Numbered from the stretch's first letter, positions 1 to 6,773 are shown. The stretch: DNA of 7,681 nucleotides from CBFGWV01 sp965652545 (GCA_965652545.1 CBFGWV010000234.1:1-7681), one strand, 5' to 3'. The notes: generated by a model not told the origin, from the sequence alone. Numbers and translations: made by a program.

Positions 1-105
1 GCGACTGCCCCCTTTGACAGAGTACGTTTGGCAGTAGCCCGCCCCGCACCAGGTGGCTACCCTTCCAAGGCAGCATTCGGCTCTTTCGCGCCAGAGGGAT
101 ACCGC
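1..105. other. Left-edge leader, probably non-coding
   Basis: This stretch precedes the preferred ATG of the HExxH gene. The gene's reading frame is open back to base 1, so a longer N-terminus is formally possible: a TTG at 28 would add 26 residues, or the start could lie outside the window. Third positions here are less G/C-rich (AGA, GTA, CGT, TTG, GCA) than in the gene body, which argues for leader rather than coding sequence. A perfect TTGACA occurs at 14-19, but no good -10 hexamer lies 16-18 bp downstream. Confidence 0.4.
93..98 (+). promoter_or_regulatory. Ribosome binding site deciding the start of the HExxH gene
   Basis: A purine-rich AGAGGG ends 7 nt before the ATG at 106. No comparable Shine-Dalgarno sequence precedes the alternative TTG at 28, so this site favours the shorter, 319-residue product. 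Confidence 0.55.
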
Positions 106-1065
106 ATGAGCCATCCCGTCGACACATGGGGTAGAACCGGCCCGCCACGGGTCGAGCATCCACGTGATCACGGCACCTCGCCGGGCGCCAAGGCGGCGTT
201 CGAGTACGAGGCGCTGCTGGAGATGGAGCCGCCCGATGTGCCTCCCGTGCCCTTCCCGTTTGGCATGCTCGATGATGAGTACCGCGCACACGTCCAAGAA
301 CGGGCCGCGTATGAACAACAGGAAGCGGCGTTGGCAGATCTGGCCGGTCCCTACCTGTTGAAAGAAGCCGAGGACAATGCCGGCGCAGCCAGCCCCATCG
401 GGCAGGCAATCATCGACGAGGCCCATCGCCTGGGCGTGCCGGTTGAGGTGCTGAGCGACTCCGAATACGAGGAGCGCTTCCCGGGCACCGCCGGGGTCAA
501 CAGTGACGGCACCGTCTACCTACCGGCCAGCGGGTTGCTCGATGGAAGTCATTCGGTGCTGGTGCATGAGTACATCCACGCGATTCTTGGCGAGCAACTG
601 AGCCCCGACAATTCGCCCGAGAAGCGTATCGCCGCGACCCGCGACACCTTCGAACGTCTGGGCCTGGACCCGCAGGATGGCGAGTGGATCGCCCGTGCCA
701 CCGAGGGCTGGGAGAACGGCGTCGCCGCCGAACACGTCGCGACCTACTACCTGGGGGCGGAAATGGCTCGGCAAGAGCAAGGGCTTCCCCCCATGGCGGA
801 CGGCGAACGGCAAACGTTCATCGACAATATCGCCATGCGGGAAATGGCCTTGTCCATCCAGCGGGATTTTGAAGACGCACCGGGAGGACTGATGGGCGAT
901 ATGGCCCTCCTGAGCGCATGGCACTCATGGCCCCAGGGACGCGAGAATCCGCCCAGCGGCGACAGCATCTCTGAACGGGCGGCGGACGTTCGCCGCATGC
1001 TGGATGAGTACGCTGACGAGGGGAGGCTGTTGCCGCAGGGGAAGATCGGAAAGGGCGGCGACTAG
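106..1065 (+). CDS. Orphan HExxH (putative zinc metallopeptidase) protein
   Basis: I do not recognise the family. From the ATG at 106 the product is 319 aa, without a visible signal peptide or membrane segment. Residues 1-55 are Pro/Gly-rich and probably disordered, and residues 56-85 are charged and helical. The one strong motif is H154-E-Y-I-H158 in the context SVLVHEYIHAILGEQL, the zinc-binding and catalytic signature of gluzincin-type metalloproteases. About 50 residues on, the helix AAEHVATYYLGAEM (E209, E219) could supply the third, Glu, zinc ligand; this is inference. The segment before the motif (NSDGTVYLPASGLLDG) looks like the beta-strand edge that lines the active site in such proteases. 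The C-terminus is charged and ends in KIGKGGD. It converges on the transporter operon and has no partner in the window, so its role is unknown: a housekeeping peptidase-like protein, a secreted effector or a phage-derived protein are all possible. High third-position GC supports real coding. Confidence 0.72.
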   Translation: MSHPVDTWGRTGPPRVEHPRDHGTSPGAKAAFEYEALLEMEPPDVPPVPFPFGMLDDEYRAHVQERAAYEQQEAALADLAGPYLLKEAEDNAGAASPIGQAIIDEAHRLGVPVEVLSDSEYEERFPGTAGVNSDGTVYLPASGLLDGSHSVLVHEYIHAILGEQLSPDNSPEKRIAATRDTFERLGLDPQDGEWIARATEGWENGVAAEHVATYYLGAEMARQEQGLPPMADGERQTFIDNIAMREMALSIQRDFEDAPGGLMGDMALLSAWHSWPQGRENPPSGDSISERAADVRRMLDEYADEGRLLPQGKIGKGGD

Positions 1066-1089
1066 TCATCCGCCAACCCCGACACCCCT

Positions 1090-1219
1090 GCACCCGTAGG
1101 AGCCCTGCCCTCAGGGCGATTGCCGCGGATGGTGCCGAACCCCGCCGGTTGGCGCCTCCCGACCGCATAGTGCCGCTGCCCCGGCCGATCGCGCACGGGG
1201 GTGCGCTCCTACAGGTGCC
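1090..1219. repeat. BIME-like palindromic repeat, copy A
   Basis: About 130 bp bounded by inverted ends: GCACCCGTAGGAGC at 1090-1103 and its complement at 1205-1218, with one mismatch. Inside each end sits a REP hairpin of identical design: GTAGGA, a 6-bp stem, a short loop, then GAT. The left REP is 1096-1120 on + (stem GCCCTG/CAGGGC, loop CCCT). The right REP is 1188-1212 on - (stem GCGCAC/GTGCGC, four-base loop). The GTAG lead tetranucleotide is the hallmark of REPs mobilised by RAYT (TnpA-REP) transposases in Pseudomonas- and Stenotrophomonas-like genomes. No RAYT gene is in the window. Confidence 0.85.
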
Positions 1220-1250
1220 AATATTCGAGGACAGCGCGGACGGATCCACT

Positions 1251-1382
1251 GGCACCCGTAGGAGCCCTGCCCTCAGGGCGATGGTCGCGGATGGTGCAGA
1301 GCCCCGCCGGTTGGCGCCTCCCGACCGCATAGTGCCGCTGCCCCGGCCGATCGCGCACTTCGGGTGCGCTCCTACGGGTGCC
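1251..1382. repeat. BIME-like palindromic repeat, copy B
   Basis: Direct repeat of copy A, with about five substitutions plus a changed loop over 130 bp (estimated by eye at about 94-95 percent identity). The ends form a perfect 15-bp inverted repeat: GGCACCCGTAGGAGC at 1251-1265 and its complement at 1368-1382. The left REP is 1258-1282 on +. The right REP is 1350-1375 on -, with the same GCGCAC/GTGCGC stem as copy A but a TTCGG loop instead of GGGG. Stems unchanged while a loop varies suggest that the hairpin is what is recognised. Copies A and B are in the same orientation, 31 bases apart. Confidence 0.87.
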
Positions 1383-1475
1383 CGGGCTCAATAGCGAAGC
1401 GGGCGAGGACCAATGGTCGTGGACAGCCTGGAGGGATGCTGCGCAGCACGAATCAACTGCACGGCTGCCGCCGGT

Positions 1476-2234
1476 TCAGTGGACGATTTGGCTCAGAAAC
1501 TCCCGCGCGCGCTCGTGCTGCGGGGCGTCGAAGAAGCGCTGCGGCTCGGCGACTTCGACGACCCGGCCGGCGTCCATGAACACGACACGGTCAGCGACGC
1601 GTTTGGCAAAGCCCATCTCATGCGTCACCACCAGCATGGTCATGCCGGCCTCAGCCAGCTCGACCATGGTGTCGAGCACTTCCTTGACCATCTCCGGGTC
1701 CAGCGCGGAGGTCGGCTCGTCGAACAGCATGATCTTCGGCGACATGCACAAGGCGCGCGCGATGGCCACGCGCTGCTGCTGCCCGCCGGAGAGTTGGCCG
1801 GGGTATTTGCCCGCTTGTTCGGGAATGCGCACGCGTTCGAGAAACCGCATCGCCTGATGCTCGGCCTGCTTGCGCGGGGTCTTGCGCGAGAGCATCTGCG
1901 GCAGCACGCAGTTGTCGAGAATCGTCAGGTGCGGGAACAGATTGAAGTGTTGGAAGACCATGCCGACCTCGCGCCGGATCGCGTCGATGTTCGTCACGCT
2001 GTCGTTGAGCTCGATACCGTTGACCGCGATACGCCCACGCTGATGCTGTTCGAGACGGTTGACGCAGCGGATCAGCGTGGACTTGCCCGAACCCGAGGGG
2101 CCGCAGATCACGATGCGTTCGCCGCTGGCCACGTGCAGGCTGACCTGCTTGAGCGCGTGAAAGTCGCCGAACCATTTGTCGAGCTTGTCGATGGCGATGG
2201 CCTGTACCGCCTGGCCGGGTGCTGACTGCATCAT
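1476..2234 (-). CDS. aapP: General L-amino acid ABC transporter ATP-binding protein AapP
   Basis: A 252-aa cytoplasmic ATPase that powers amino-acid uptake through AapQ/AapM. All ABC motifs are present: Walker A GPSGSGKST (45-53), Q-loop in MVFQHFNLFPH (Q95), signature LSGGQQQR (148-155), Walker B IMLFDEP with catalytic E173, D-loop SALD (176-179) and switch H205 in THEMGF. The segments GMVFQHFNLFPHLTILDN and the ending PQHERAREFLSQIVH are typical of polar amino-acid ABC ATPases of the AapP/BztD/GlnQ group. The length is normal. The first of two adjacent ATGs at 2234 is chosen because it overlaps the aapM stop codon by one base (TGATG), implying translational coupling. It is the last gene of the operon, and its 3' end faces the REP elements. 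Confidence 0.93.
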   Translation of the reverse strand: MMQSAPGQAVQAIAIDKLDKWFGDFHALKQVSLHVASGERIVICGPSGSGKSTLIRCVNRLEQHQRGRIAVNGIELNDSVTNIDAIRREVGMVFQHFNLFPHLTILDNCVLPQMLSRKTPRKQAEHQAMRFLERVRIPEQAGKYPGQLSGGQQQRVAIARALCMSPKIMLFDEPTSALDPEMVKEVLDTMVELAEAGMTMLVVTHEMGFAKRVADRVVFMDAGRVVEVAEPQRFFDAPQHERAREFLSQIVH

Positions 2235-3328
2235 CAATGGAACTCCCGTGCGTCGATCGTTCGCTCGATCCAGCGCGAATAGAGTGAGATGGCAAAGCAG
2301 ATGGCGAAGTAGATCGCCGCGACAAAGACGTAGCTCTCGGCGAACGGGGCCGGCCAGTCGGCGTCGGTAGCGGCCGATCGGCTGGCGCTGAGCATGTCGA
2401 ACACGCCGACGATCATCACCAGGCTGGTGTTCTTGACCATGACGATGGCCGTGTTGGTCAGCGGTGGAATGACCTTCTGGATGGCTTGCGGCAGGATGAT
2501 GTGCCAGATGCTTTTCCAATGCGGGATGCCCAGCGCCTCGGCCGCCTCCGCCTGCCCGGCGGGCACCCCTTGCAGGCCGCCGCGGATCACCTCGGCCAGG
2601 TAGGCGGCAGCGAACACCGTCAGCGCAGCCAGCGTCCGCCCCAGCTTGTCCAGCGTCCAGCTCTCTGGCAACAGCAAGGGCAGCAGAATTGAGGCGACGA
2701 ACAACAACCCCACCAGGGGTAGGCCACGGACCGTCTCGATCAACAGCACCGACAAGGCCCGCGGCATGAACCGCCTGGAGCGGCGCCCCAGCGCCAGCAC
2801 GACGGCAAAGGGAAACCCCAGCCCCAACGAGAGCAAAGCCAGCAGCAAGGTCACCGGCAGACCGCCCCATTTGCTGGTCGACACGTGGGTCAGGCCGGCA
2901 AAGCCGCCCCACATCAGCGCCAGCATGACGGCGACGGCAAAGCCCCAGGCAGCGACCAGCCGGGCGCTCCAATGGCGCGGAGACAATGACACGAGGGTCA
3001 TGCCCAGAATGAGCGCGACCACGACGAAGGGGCGCCATTGCTCCTGCGGTGGGTAGATGCCGAACAGAATGAAGCGCAGCTTGGCGCCGATGAACGCCCA
3101 GCAGGCACCGCCGCTGCGACAGTCGTTGGGGTCGCTGCTCGTCCACACCGCATCGAACGTCGCCCAGTTCAGGACGGGCACCAGCGACACGAGAATGGCG
3201 ATCGTGATGACGCTCAAGACGGCGCTGAGCAGGTCACCGAAAAACACCGTCCACAGCGGTGTGCGCCGCGCAAGCGGGGGGCGGATGGCATCGGCCGCCA
3301 TGGCGGCATCGGCGGTTACAGCGTTCAT
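2234..3328 (-). CDS. aapM: General L-amino acid ABC transporter permease AapM
   Basis: A 364-aa inner-membrane permease that would pair with AapQ to form the translocation pore. Hydrophobic segments are seen near residues 28-50, 100-115, 122-143, 156-180, 192-220, 230-248, 290-310 and 331-350. The conserved cytoplasmic EAA loop, which docks on the ATPase, is EAAEALGIPHWKSIWHIILPQA (about 261-282). The long region between the first two helices, with the NDCRSGGACWAFIGAKLRFILFG segment, is characteristic of AapM/BztC as opposed to short HisM-type permeases. The start is the ATG at 3328, whose ATGA overlaps the aapQ stop by 4 nt. The frame stays open further upstream, but that extension is antisense-like, Arg/Gly-rich junk inside aapQ. 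The final TGA overlaps the aapP start. Confidence 0.92.
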   Translation of the reverse strand: MNAVTADAAMAADAIRPPLARRTPLWTVFFGDLLSAVLSVITIAILVSLVPVLNWATFDAVWTSSDPNDCRSGGACWAFIGAKLRFILFGIYPPQEQWRPFVVVALILGMTLVSLSPRHWSARLVAAWGFAVAVMLALMWGGFAGLTHVSTSKWGGLPVTLLLALLSLGLGFPFAVVLALGRRSRRFMPRALSVLLIETVRGLPLVGLLFVASILLPLLLPESWTLDKLGRTLAALTVFAAAYLAEVIRGGLQGVPAGQAEAAEALGIPHWKSIWHIILPQAIQKVIPPLTNTAIVMVKNTSLVMIVGVFDMLSASRSAATDADWPAPFAESYVFVAAIYFAICFAISLYSRWIERTIDAREFH

Positions 3329-4476
3329 GCGTTCCCCGGCAGCGCCACGTGCGCGTTGTAGCGATTCATGAACAGCGACACCGACAGGCTGACGCTGAGA
3401 AACACCGCGAGCATGATCAAGATGCTTTCGATGGCCTGGCCGGTCTGGTTGATCACCGTACCGACGATCAGCCCCAGTTCCGGATACCCCACGGCCAGCG
3501 CCAGGGTCGTGTTCTTGACAGTGGACAGGTATTGCGTGGTCAGCGGCGGGATGATCACCCGCAATGCCTGCGGAATGACGATGCGGAACAAGGCCTGGCG
3601 CTCGGTCAGCCCCAGGGCGCGTGCAGCCTCCCACTGCCCTTTGGGCACCGCATCGATACCGCCGCGGATGATCTCGCCGATGAAGGCCGCGGTGTAGATG
3701 GACAGGCCGAACATCAACGCGCTGAACTCCGCCGACAGGCGGAACCCGCCGACGAAGTTCAGCCCGCGCAACTGCGGTGTCGTCACCGCCGCGTGCAGAC
3801 CGAGCGCAGCCCACAGGCCACCCAGCGCGATGAGCACGCCGGCCAGCGACGCAACGGCGGCGGCCATCGCCGACAGCCCCAGGCGCCGGCACAGCACCCG
3901 CCGCAACACCAGCACCGCAATCAACCCCAGGACACACGCCGAGACGAACAACGACCCGCCCTGCCCCAAGTCGACGCCTGGCACATAGATGCCGCGCAGC
4001 GTGAAGTAGACCCCGGGGACGGGGTTCCAGGCCTCACGCGGCGCCGGCAGTGCCGTGGTCGCCAACGCGTACCAGAACAGCAACTGGACGATCAGCGGCA
4101 TGTTGCGCATGAGGGTGACGAAGACACCCGCCATACCCGCGGTGAGCGGGTGGGCCGAGCGGCGCGCCAGCCCGACGAACAGCCCGAGCACGGTGGCGAA
4201 CCCGATTGCCAGCAAGGAGATGAACACCGTGTTGCCCAACCCCACCACATAGGCCCAGATGAACGGGTCGGCCGGGTCGTACGGCAGGATGCTTTCGGAG
4301 ATTGGGAAGTTGGCCTGGCGAAACAGGAAGTCCGTCCCGACTTTGATCCCGCGATTGGCCAGGTTGGCCATGGTGTTGCTCACCAGCCACGCAATCAGAC
4401 CCAGGAAGGCCACCAACAGCAGGAGCTGGCCGGCCCCGCTTCGGATACGCGCGTTGTCCCACAGCCTGGCCAGCAT
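3325..4476 (-). CDS. aapQ: General L-amino acid ABC transporter permease AapQ
   Basis: A 383-aa inner-membrane permease, partner of AapM. The first helix is at about 16-38, followed by a periplasmic stretch containing GTDFLFRQANFPISES, which is typical of AapQ/BztB. The permease core begins near residue 75 (YVVGLGNTVFISLLAIGFATVLG), with TLMRNMPLIVQLLFWY at 121-136. A long insertion (about 145-245) with two extra hydrophobic stretches follows. The EAA loop is EAARALGLTERQALFRIVIPQA (about 283-304), and the C-terminal helix ends in SLFMNRYN. The length is close to that of known AapQ proteins. The gene begins 14 nt after the aapJ stop; the G-rich GGGGGCGGGA before its ATG is a modest ribosome site. 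Its stop overlaps the aapM start. Confidence 0.93.
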   Translation of the reverse strand: MLARLWDNARIRSGAGQLLLLVAFLGLIAWLVSNTMANLANRGIKVGTDFLFRQANFPISESILPYDPADPFIWAYVVGLGNTVFISLLAIGFATVLGLFVGLARRSAHPLTAGMAGVFVTLMRNMPLIVQLLFWYALATTALPAPREAWNPVPGVYFTLRGIYVPGVDLGQGGSLFVSACVLGLIAVLVLRRVLCRRLGLSAMAAAVASLAGVLIALGGLWAALGLHAAVTTPQLRGLNFVGGFRLSAEFSALMFGLSIYTAAFIGEIIRGGIDAVPKGQWEAARALGLTERQALFRIVIPQALRVIIPPLTTQYLSTVKNTTLALAVGYPELGLIVGTVINQTGQAIESILIMLAVFLSVSLSVSLFMNRYNAHVALPGNA

Positions 4477-4490
4477 CGTCCCGCCCCCGC

Positions 4491-5525
4491 TTACTGGAAC
4501 ACCAGCGGGAACATCAACCCGCCGTCGGTGTACAGCCGGTTTGGTCCGCGCTCGAGTTTCAGCGGGCTGCCCGCACCGAGGTTGCGATCGAACACCTCGC
4601 CGTAATTGCCCAGTTGCTTGACGATCTGGTAGGCGAAGTCTTCATCCAGCCCCAGCGCGGCACCGTTGCCCGGCTCGATGCCGAGAAAACGCTTGATGCG
4701 CGGACTGCTGTCGGCTTCGCGCATGGCATCGACATTGTCCTGGGTCAGCCCCAGGAGCTCGGCGGCGATCAAGGCCTGGATGGACCAGTTGACGATGTCC
4801 AGCCACTGGTCATCGCCGTGGCGGACCGCCGGCGTCAGCGCGTCCATGTAGCGTGTGGCGGGAAAGATGATGTAATCGTCCGGGTCGTCCGCCTGCGTCG
4901 CGCGGACCGAGGCCAGGGCGGCGGCATCGGTGATCAGCGCATCGCAGCGTCCCGAGAACAGCGACTGCCGGGTCGCTGCGACATTGTCGAAGATCACCGT
5001 TTGCAGGCCCAGGCCGAGTTGCCTGGAGACATCGTTGGCGACCACCTCGGTGGTCGAGCCAGTCTGCACGCAGACCGATGCGCCGGCCATGTCCTCGACG
5101 CGGGTGATGCCTAAGTCCTTGTGCATCATGAAACCGGTGAATTCGTAGTAATTGGGGGTGGCGAAGTTGATGCCGTTGGCATCGCGTTGCAGCGTCCAGG
5201 TGAGCGTGCGCGGCAGCAGGTCGATCTCGCCGGTCTGCAGCGCCGGGATACGCTGCTGGCCGCTCAAGGGCACGAACTCGATCGCGTCCTTGTCCCCGAA
5301 CACCGCGACGGCGACGGCGCGGCAGGTTTCGACATCCAGGCCGCGCCAGTAGCCGTTGTCATCGGGCGCGCCGAAGCCGACCGTGCCCTGGCTGGCGCCA
5401 CAGATGACATGGCCGCGTTCGCGGACCTTCTCCAGTGTGGATTGCGCCAGCGCGGTGCCGGCAAAGAGCGCGCCCGCGGCGAGGGTGAGCGCGGCGGTGG
5501 TGGCAAGCAGGCGGTTCGGGGACAT
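4491..5525 (-). CDS. aapJ: Periplasmic general L-amino acid-binding protein AapJ
   Basis: A 344-aa solute-binding protein that captures amino acids in the periplasm and delivers them to AapQM. A Sec signal peptide is clear: positive N-region MSPNR, hydrophobic core to about residue 23, and cleavage after TALA (A27/Q28). The mature protein begins with STLEKVRERGHVICGASQG, the usual AapJ/BztA opening. Family marks include RGLDVETCRAVAVAVFGD (61-78), PLSGQQRIPALQTGEIDLL (86-104), LTWTLQRD and the C-terminal RLYTDGGLMFPLVFQ. Four cysteines (C42, C68, C152, C194) could form two disulfides; their pairing is inferred. The start is the ATG at 5525, preceded by a strong AAAGGAGA with 6-nt spacing. It lies 23 nt after the lyase stop, so it probably shares its mRNA, while the strong ribosome site fits the high expression needed for a binding protein. 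The ligand cannot be read from the sequence. Confidence 0.93.
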   Translation of the reverse strand: MSPNRLLATTAALTLAAGALFAGTALAQSTLEKVRERGHVICGASQGTVGFGAPDDNGYWRGLDVETCRAVAVAVFGDKDAIEFVPLSGQQRIPALQTGEIDLLPRTLTWTLQRDANGINFATPNYYEFTGFMMHKDLGITRVEDMAGASVCVQTGSTTEVVANDVSRQLGLGLQTVIFDNVAATRQSLFSGRCDALITDAAALASVRATQADDPDDYIIFPATRYMDALTPAVRHGDDQWLDIVNWSIQALIAAELLGLTQDNVDAMREADSSPRIKRFLGIEPGNGAALGLDEDFAYQIVKQLGNYGEVFDRNLGAGSPLKLERGPNRLYTDGGLMFPLVFQ

Positions 5526-5531
5526 TCGTCT

Positions 5532-5538
5532 CTCCTTT
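5532..5538 (-). promoter_or_regulatory. Strong ribosome binding site of aapJ
   Basis: On the - strand AAAGGAG lies 6 nt upstream of the ATG at 5525, inside the 23-nt gap after the lyase gene. It is a close match to the anti-Shine-Dalgarno sequence and the best such site in the operon. Confidence 0.7.
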
Positions 5539-5548
5539 GGTGATCGGT

Positions 5549-6718
5549 TTAGTGATCGGCGCAGAGCACGTCGAACAGGGTTTTGAGGTCGCTCCAAAGA
5601 TCGTCGGGGTCTTCCAGACCAATGCTGATGCGCAGGATCGTCCCCTCGTGCGGGGTCTCGGGCAGGGCGCGGAAGGCCTTGATCGACATCGGCGCAATCA
5701 AACTGCGCGTGCCGCCCCAGGACGCGCCGATGGCAAAAACGGCCAAGCGCCCGAGAGCGGCGGCGAGCCGGCTTTCGGCCGCCGTCGGCAGCACGACGCT
5801 GAACAAGCCGCTGGCGCCGGTGAAATCGCGCTGCCACAGCGCGTGCCCCGGGCAGGTGGGTAGCGCCGGGTGCAGGACGGTGCCCACGCGGGGGTTGGTG
5901 GCCAGGCGCTGGGCAAAGTCCAACGCCACCTTGCCGACGTGCCCCAGGCGCACGCCCATGGTCTCGATACCGCGCAAGGCCAGCGACGCCTCGTCGGGCG
6001 ACACCCCCAGGCCGAGCATGCGCATGGTGTCGCGCAGCCGCTTGCGCAGGTCCAGATCGCGCACCGACACCGAGCCCAGAAGCAGGTCGGAGTGCCCGCC
6101 GACATACTTGGTGAGCGCCTGCATCGAGAAGTCGACACCGACGGCCAGCGGTTTGAACAACAGCGGCGTCGCCCAGGTGTTGTCGCAACCCACCAGGGCG
6201 CCGTGGGCATGGGCGGCGGCCACGATGCCGGGGATGTCCTGCACCTCCATCGTCGTGGAGCCGGGGGACTCGGTCCACACCAGCCGGGTGCCGGCGTCCA
6301 TGAGCGCGCCGATGCCCTCACCAATGGTGGGGTCGTAGATGCGAAACCCGATACCGCGCGGCGCCAGGAAGTCGCGGCAGAACCCCGTGACCGGCGGGTA
6401 GGCCGAGTCGGGAATCAACACCGTGTCGCCGGGCTTGAGCACTGTCAGAAAGACAACCGCGATGGCCGCCTGGCCGGAGGGCAGCAGCACGGTCTTGGCG
6501 GCGGCTTCCAGCGCGGACAACTGGGCTTCCAGCGTGCGGGTGGTCGGCGTGCCGTGCAGGCCGTACGAATACCCGTCCAACCCGCGCTGGCCGCGCGAGG
6601 CATAGGCTTCGGCATCGTCGAAGACGATGGTCGAGGCGCGATGCGTCGGCACCGTAAGGCTGGCAAATCCTTCCTGGGACACTTGCGGATGAATCACGCA
6701 ACGGGTCAGGTCTCGCAT
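5549..6718 (-). CDS. metC: Cystathionine beta-lyase-like PLP enzyme (Cys/Met metabolism family)
   Basis: A 389-aa cytoplasmic PLP enzyme of the Cys/Met metabolism family (fold type I). Cystathionine beta-lyases split cystathionine into homocysteine, pyruvate and ammonia, and many also attack cystine or other thioethers. Visible landmarks: SGQAAI (81-86) for phosphate binding, Y107 in DSAYPP stacking on the ring, SPGSTTMEVQDIP (151-163), D179 in CDNTW contacting the pyridine nitrogen, the Schiff-base lysine K204 in ALTKYVGGHSD, SWGGTRSL (333-340) as expected for beta-lyases rather than gamma-lyases, and R363 in LRISIG for the substrate carboxylate. The usual Y-x-R phosphate motif (Tyr56/Arg58 in the E. 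coli enzyme) reads Y52-G-L54-H55, an altered form. The ATG at 6718 has AGGAG 5 nt upstream. It is the first gene of the operon, so it may serve imported sulfur amino acids rather than methionine synthesis; that role is inferred. Confidence 0.87.
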   Translation of the reverse strand: MRDLTRCVIHPQVSQEGFASLTVPTHRASTIVFDDAEAYASRGQRGLDGYSYGLHGTPTTRTLEAQLSALEAAAKTVLLPSGQAAIAVVFLTVLKPGDTVLIPDSAYPPVTGFCRDFLAPRGIGFRIYDPTIGEGIGALMDAGTRLVWTESPGSTTMEVQDIPGIVAAAHAHGALVGCDNTWATPLLFKPLAVGVDFSMQALTKYVGGHSDLLLGSVSVRDLDLRKRLRDTMRMLGLGVSPDEASLALRGIETMGVRLGHVGKVALDFAQRLATNPRVGTVLHPALPTCPGHALWQRDFTGASGLFSVVLPTAAESRLAAALGRLAVFAIGASWGGTRSLIAPMSIKAFRALPETPHEGTILRISIGLEDPDDLWSDLKTLFDVLCADH

Positions 6719-6744
6719 AACGGCTCCTATCTCAAGTGCCTGTT

Positions 6745-6773
6745 ATTTGACGGCCCCGACCCTAGAAAAACAA
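6745..6773 (-). promoter_or_regulatory. Candidate sigma70 promoter of the metC-aapJQMP operon
   Basis: On the - strand TTGTTT (6773-6768) and TCAAAT (6750-6745) are separated by exactly 17 bp, predicting a start near 6738, about 20 nt before the ATG. The hexamers are imperfect, as expected for an activator-dependent promoter. An alternative on the same strand is TTCGCA/TATAGA, also with a 17-bp spacer, whose elements flank and overlap the 6793-6815 dyads. I prefer the first because it puts the dyad near -64. Confidence 0.4.

Larger units (their letters stand above)
1066..1475. other. Convergent intergenic region between the HExxH gene and aapP
   Basis: These 410 bases separate the 3' ends of two converging genes. 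Most of it (1090-1219 and 1251-1382) is the duplicated REP-type element listed separately, with a 31-base AT-richer spacer at 1220-1250. The remaining 93 bases (1383-1475) hold only a short palindrome at 1438-1447 (GCTGCGCAGC) without a following T-run. Frames open through the repeats have no ribosome binding site and simply cross the palindromes, so I see no gene here. The hairpins may end transcription or protect the 3' ends of both messages. Confidence 0.75.

Noticed and set aside
14..19. TTGACA as a -35 element for the HExxH gene
   Set aside because: A perfect hexamer, but no -10-like sequence occurs 16-18 bp downstream (bases 36-43 are G/C-rich), so it is likely chance.
818..1330. 170-codon open frame on the - strand crossing the repeats and the end of the HExxH gene
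   Set aside because: Its internal duplication only reflects the two REP copies. The part over the HExxH gene is a shadow, and the composition (Arg, Ala, Ser, Gly, Pro) is unlike a protein.
1090..1382. Possible CRISPR array
   Set aside because: There are only two long units (~130 bp) with a single 31-base spacer, and each unit contains internal inverted hairpins. There are no cas genes; a REP doublet fits better.
1090..1382. Possible insertion sequence or MITE with terminal inverted repeats
   Set aside because: The perfect 15-bp ends of copy B look like terminal repeats, but no flanking target duplication is visible and the GTAGGA-hairpin-GAT design identifies REP elements. A MITE origin is not fully excluded.
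1149..1394. 81-codon + strand frame with a repeated PPDRIVPLPRPIA segment
   Set aside because: The protein-level repeat is the DNA-level repeat translated. There is no ribosome site, and the hairpins explain the conservation.
1438..1447. GCTGCGCAGC palindrome as terminator of aapP
   Set aside because: A 10-bp palindrome with no loop and no following T-run, too weak to call a terminator.
1413..2225. 270-codon open frame on the + strand opposite aapP
   Set aside because: It runs antisense to an ATPase with every ABC motif intact. The composition is artefactual and it has no ribosome binding site.
3259..4605. 448-codon open frame on the + strand opposite aapQ and aapM
   Set aside because: It is antisense to two clearly conserved permeases. 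The product is rich in Gln, Arg, His and Asp with no domain, as expected of the opposite strand in GC-rich coding DNA.
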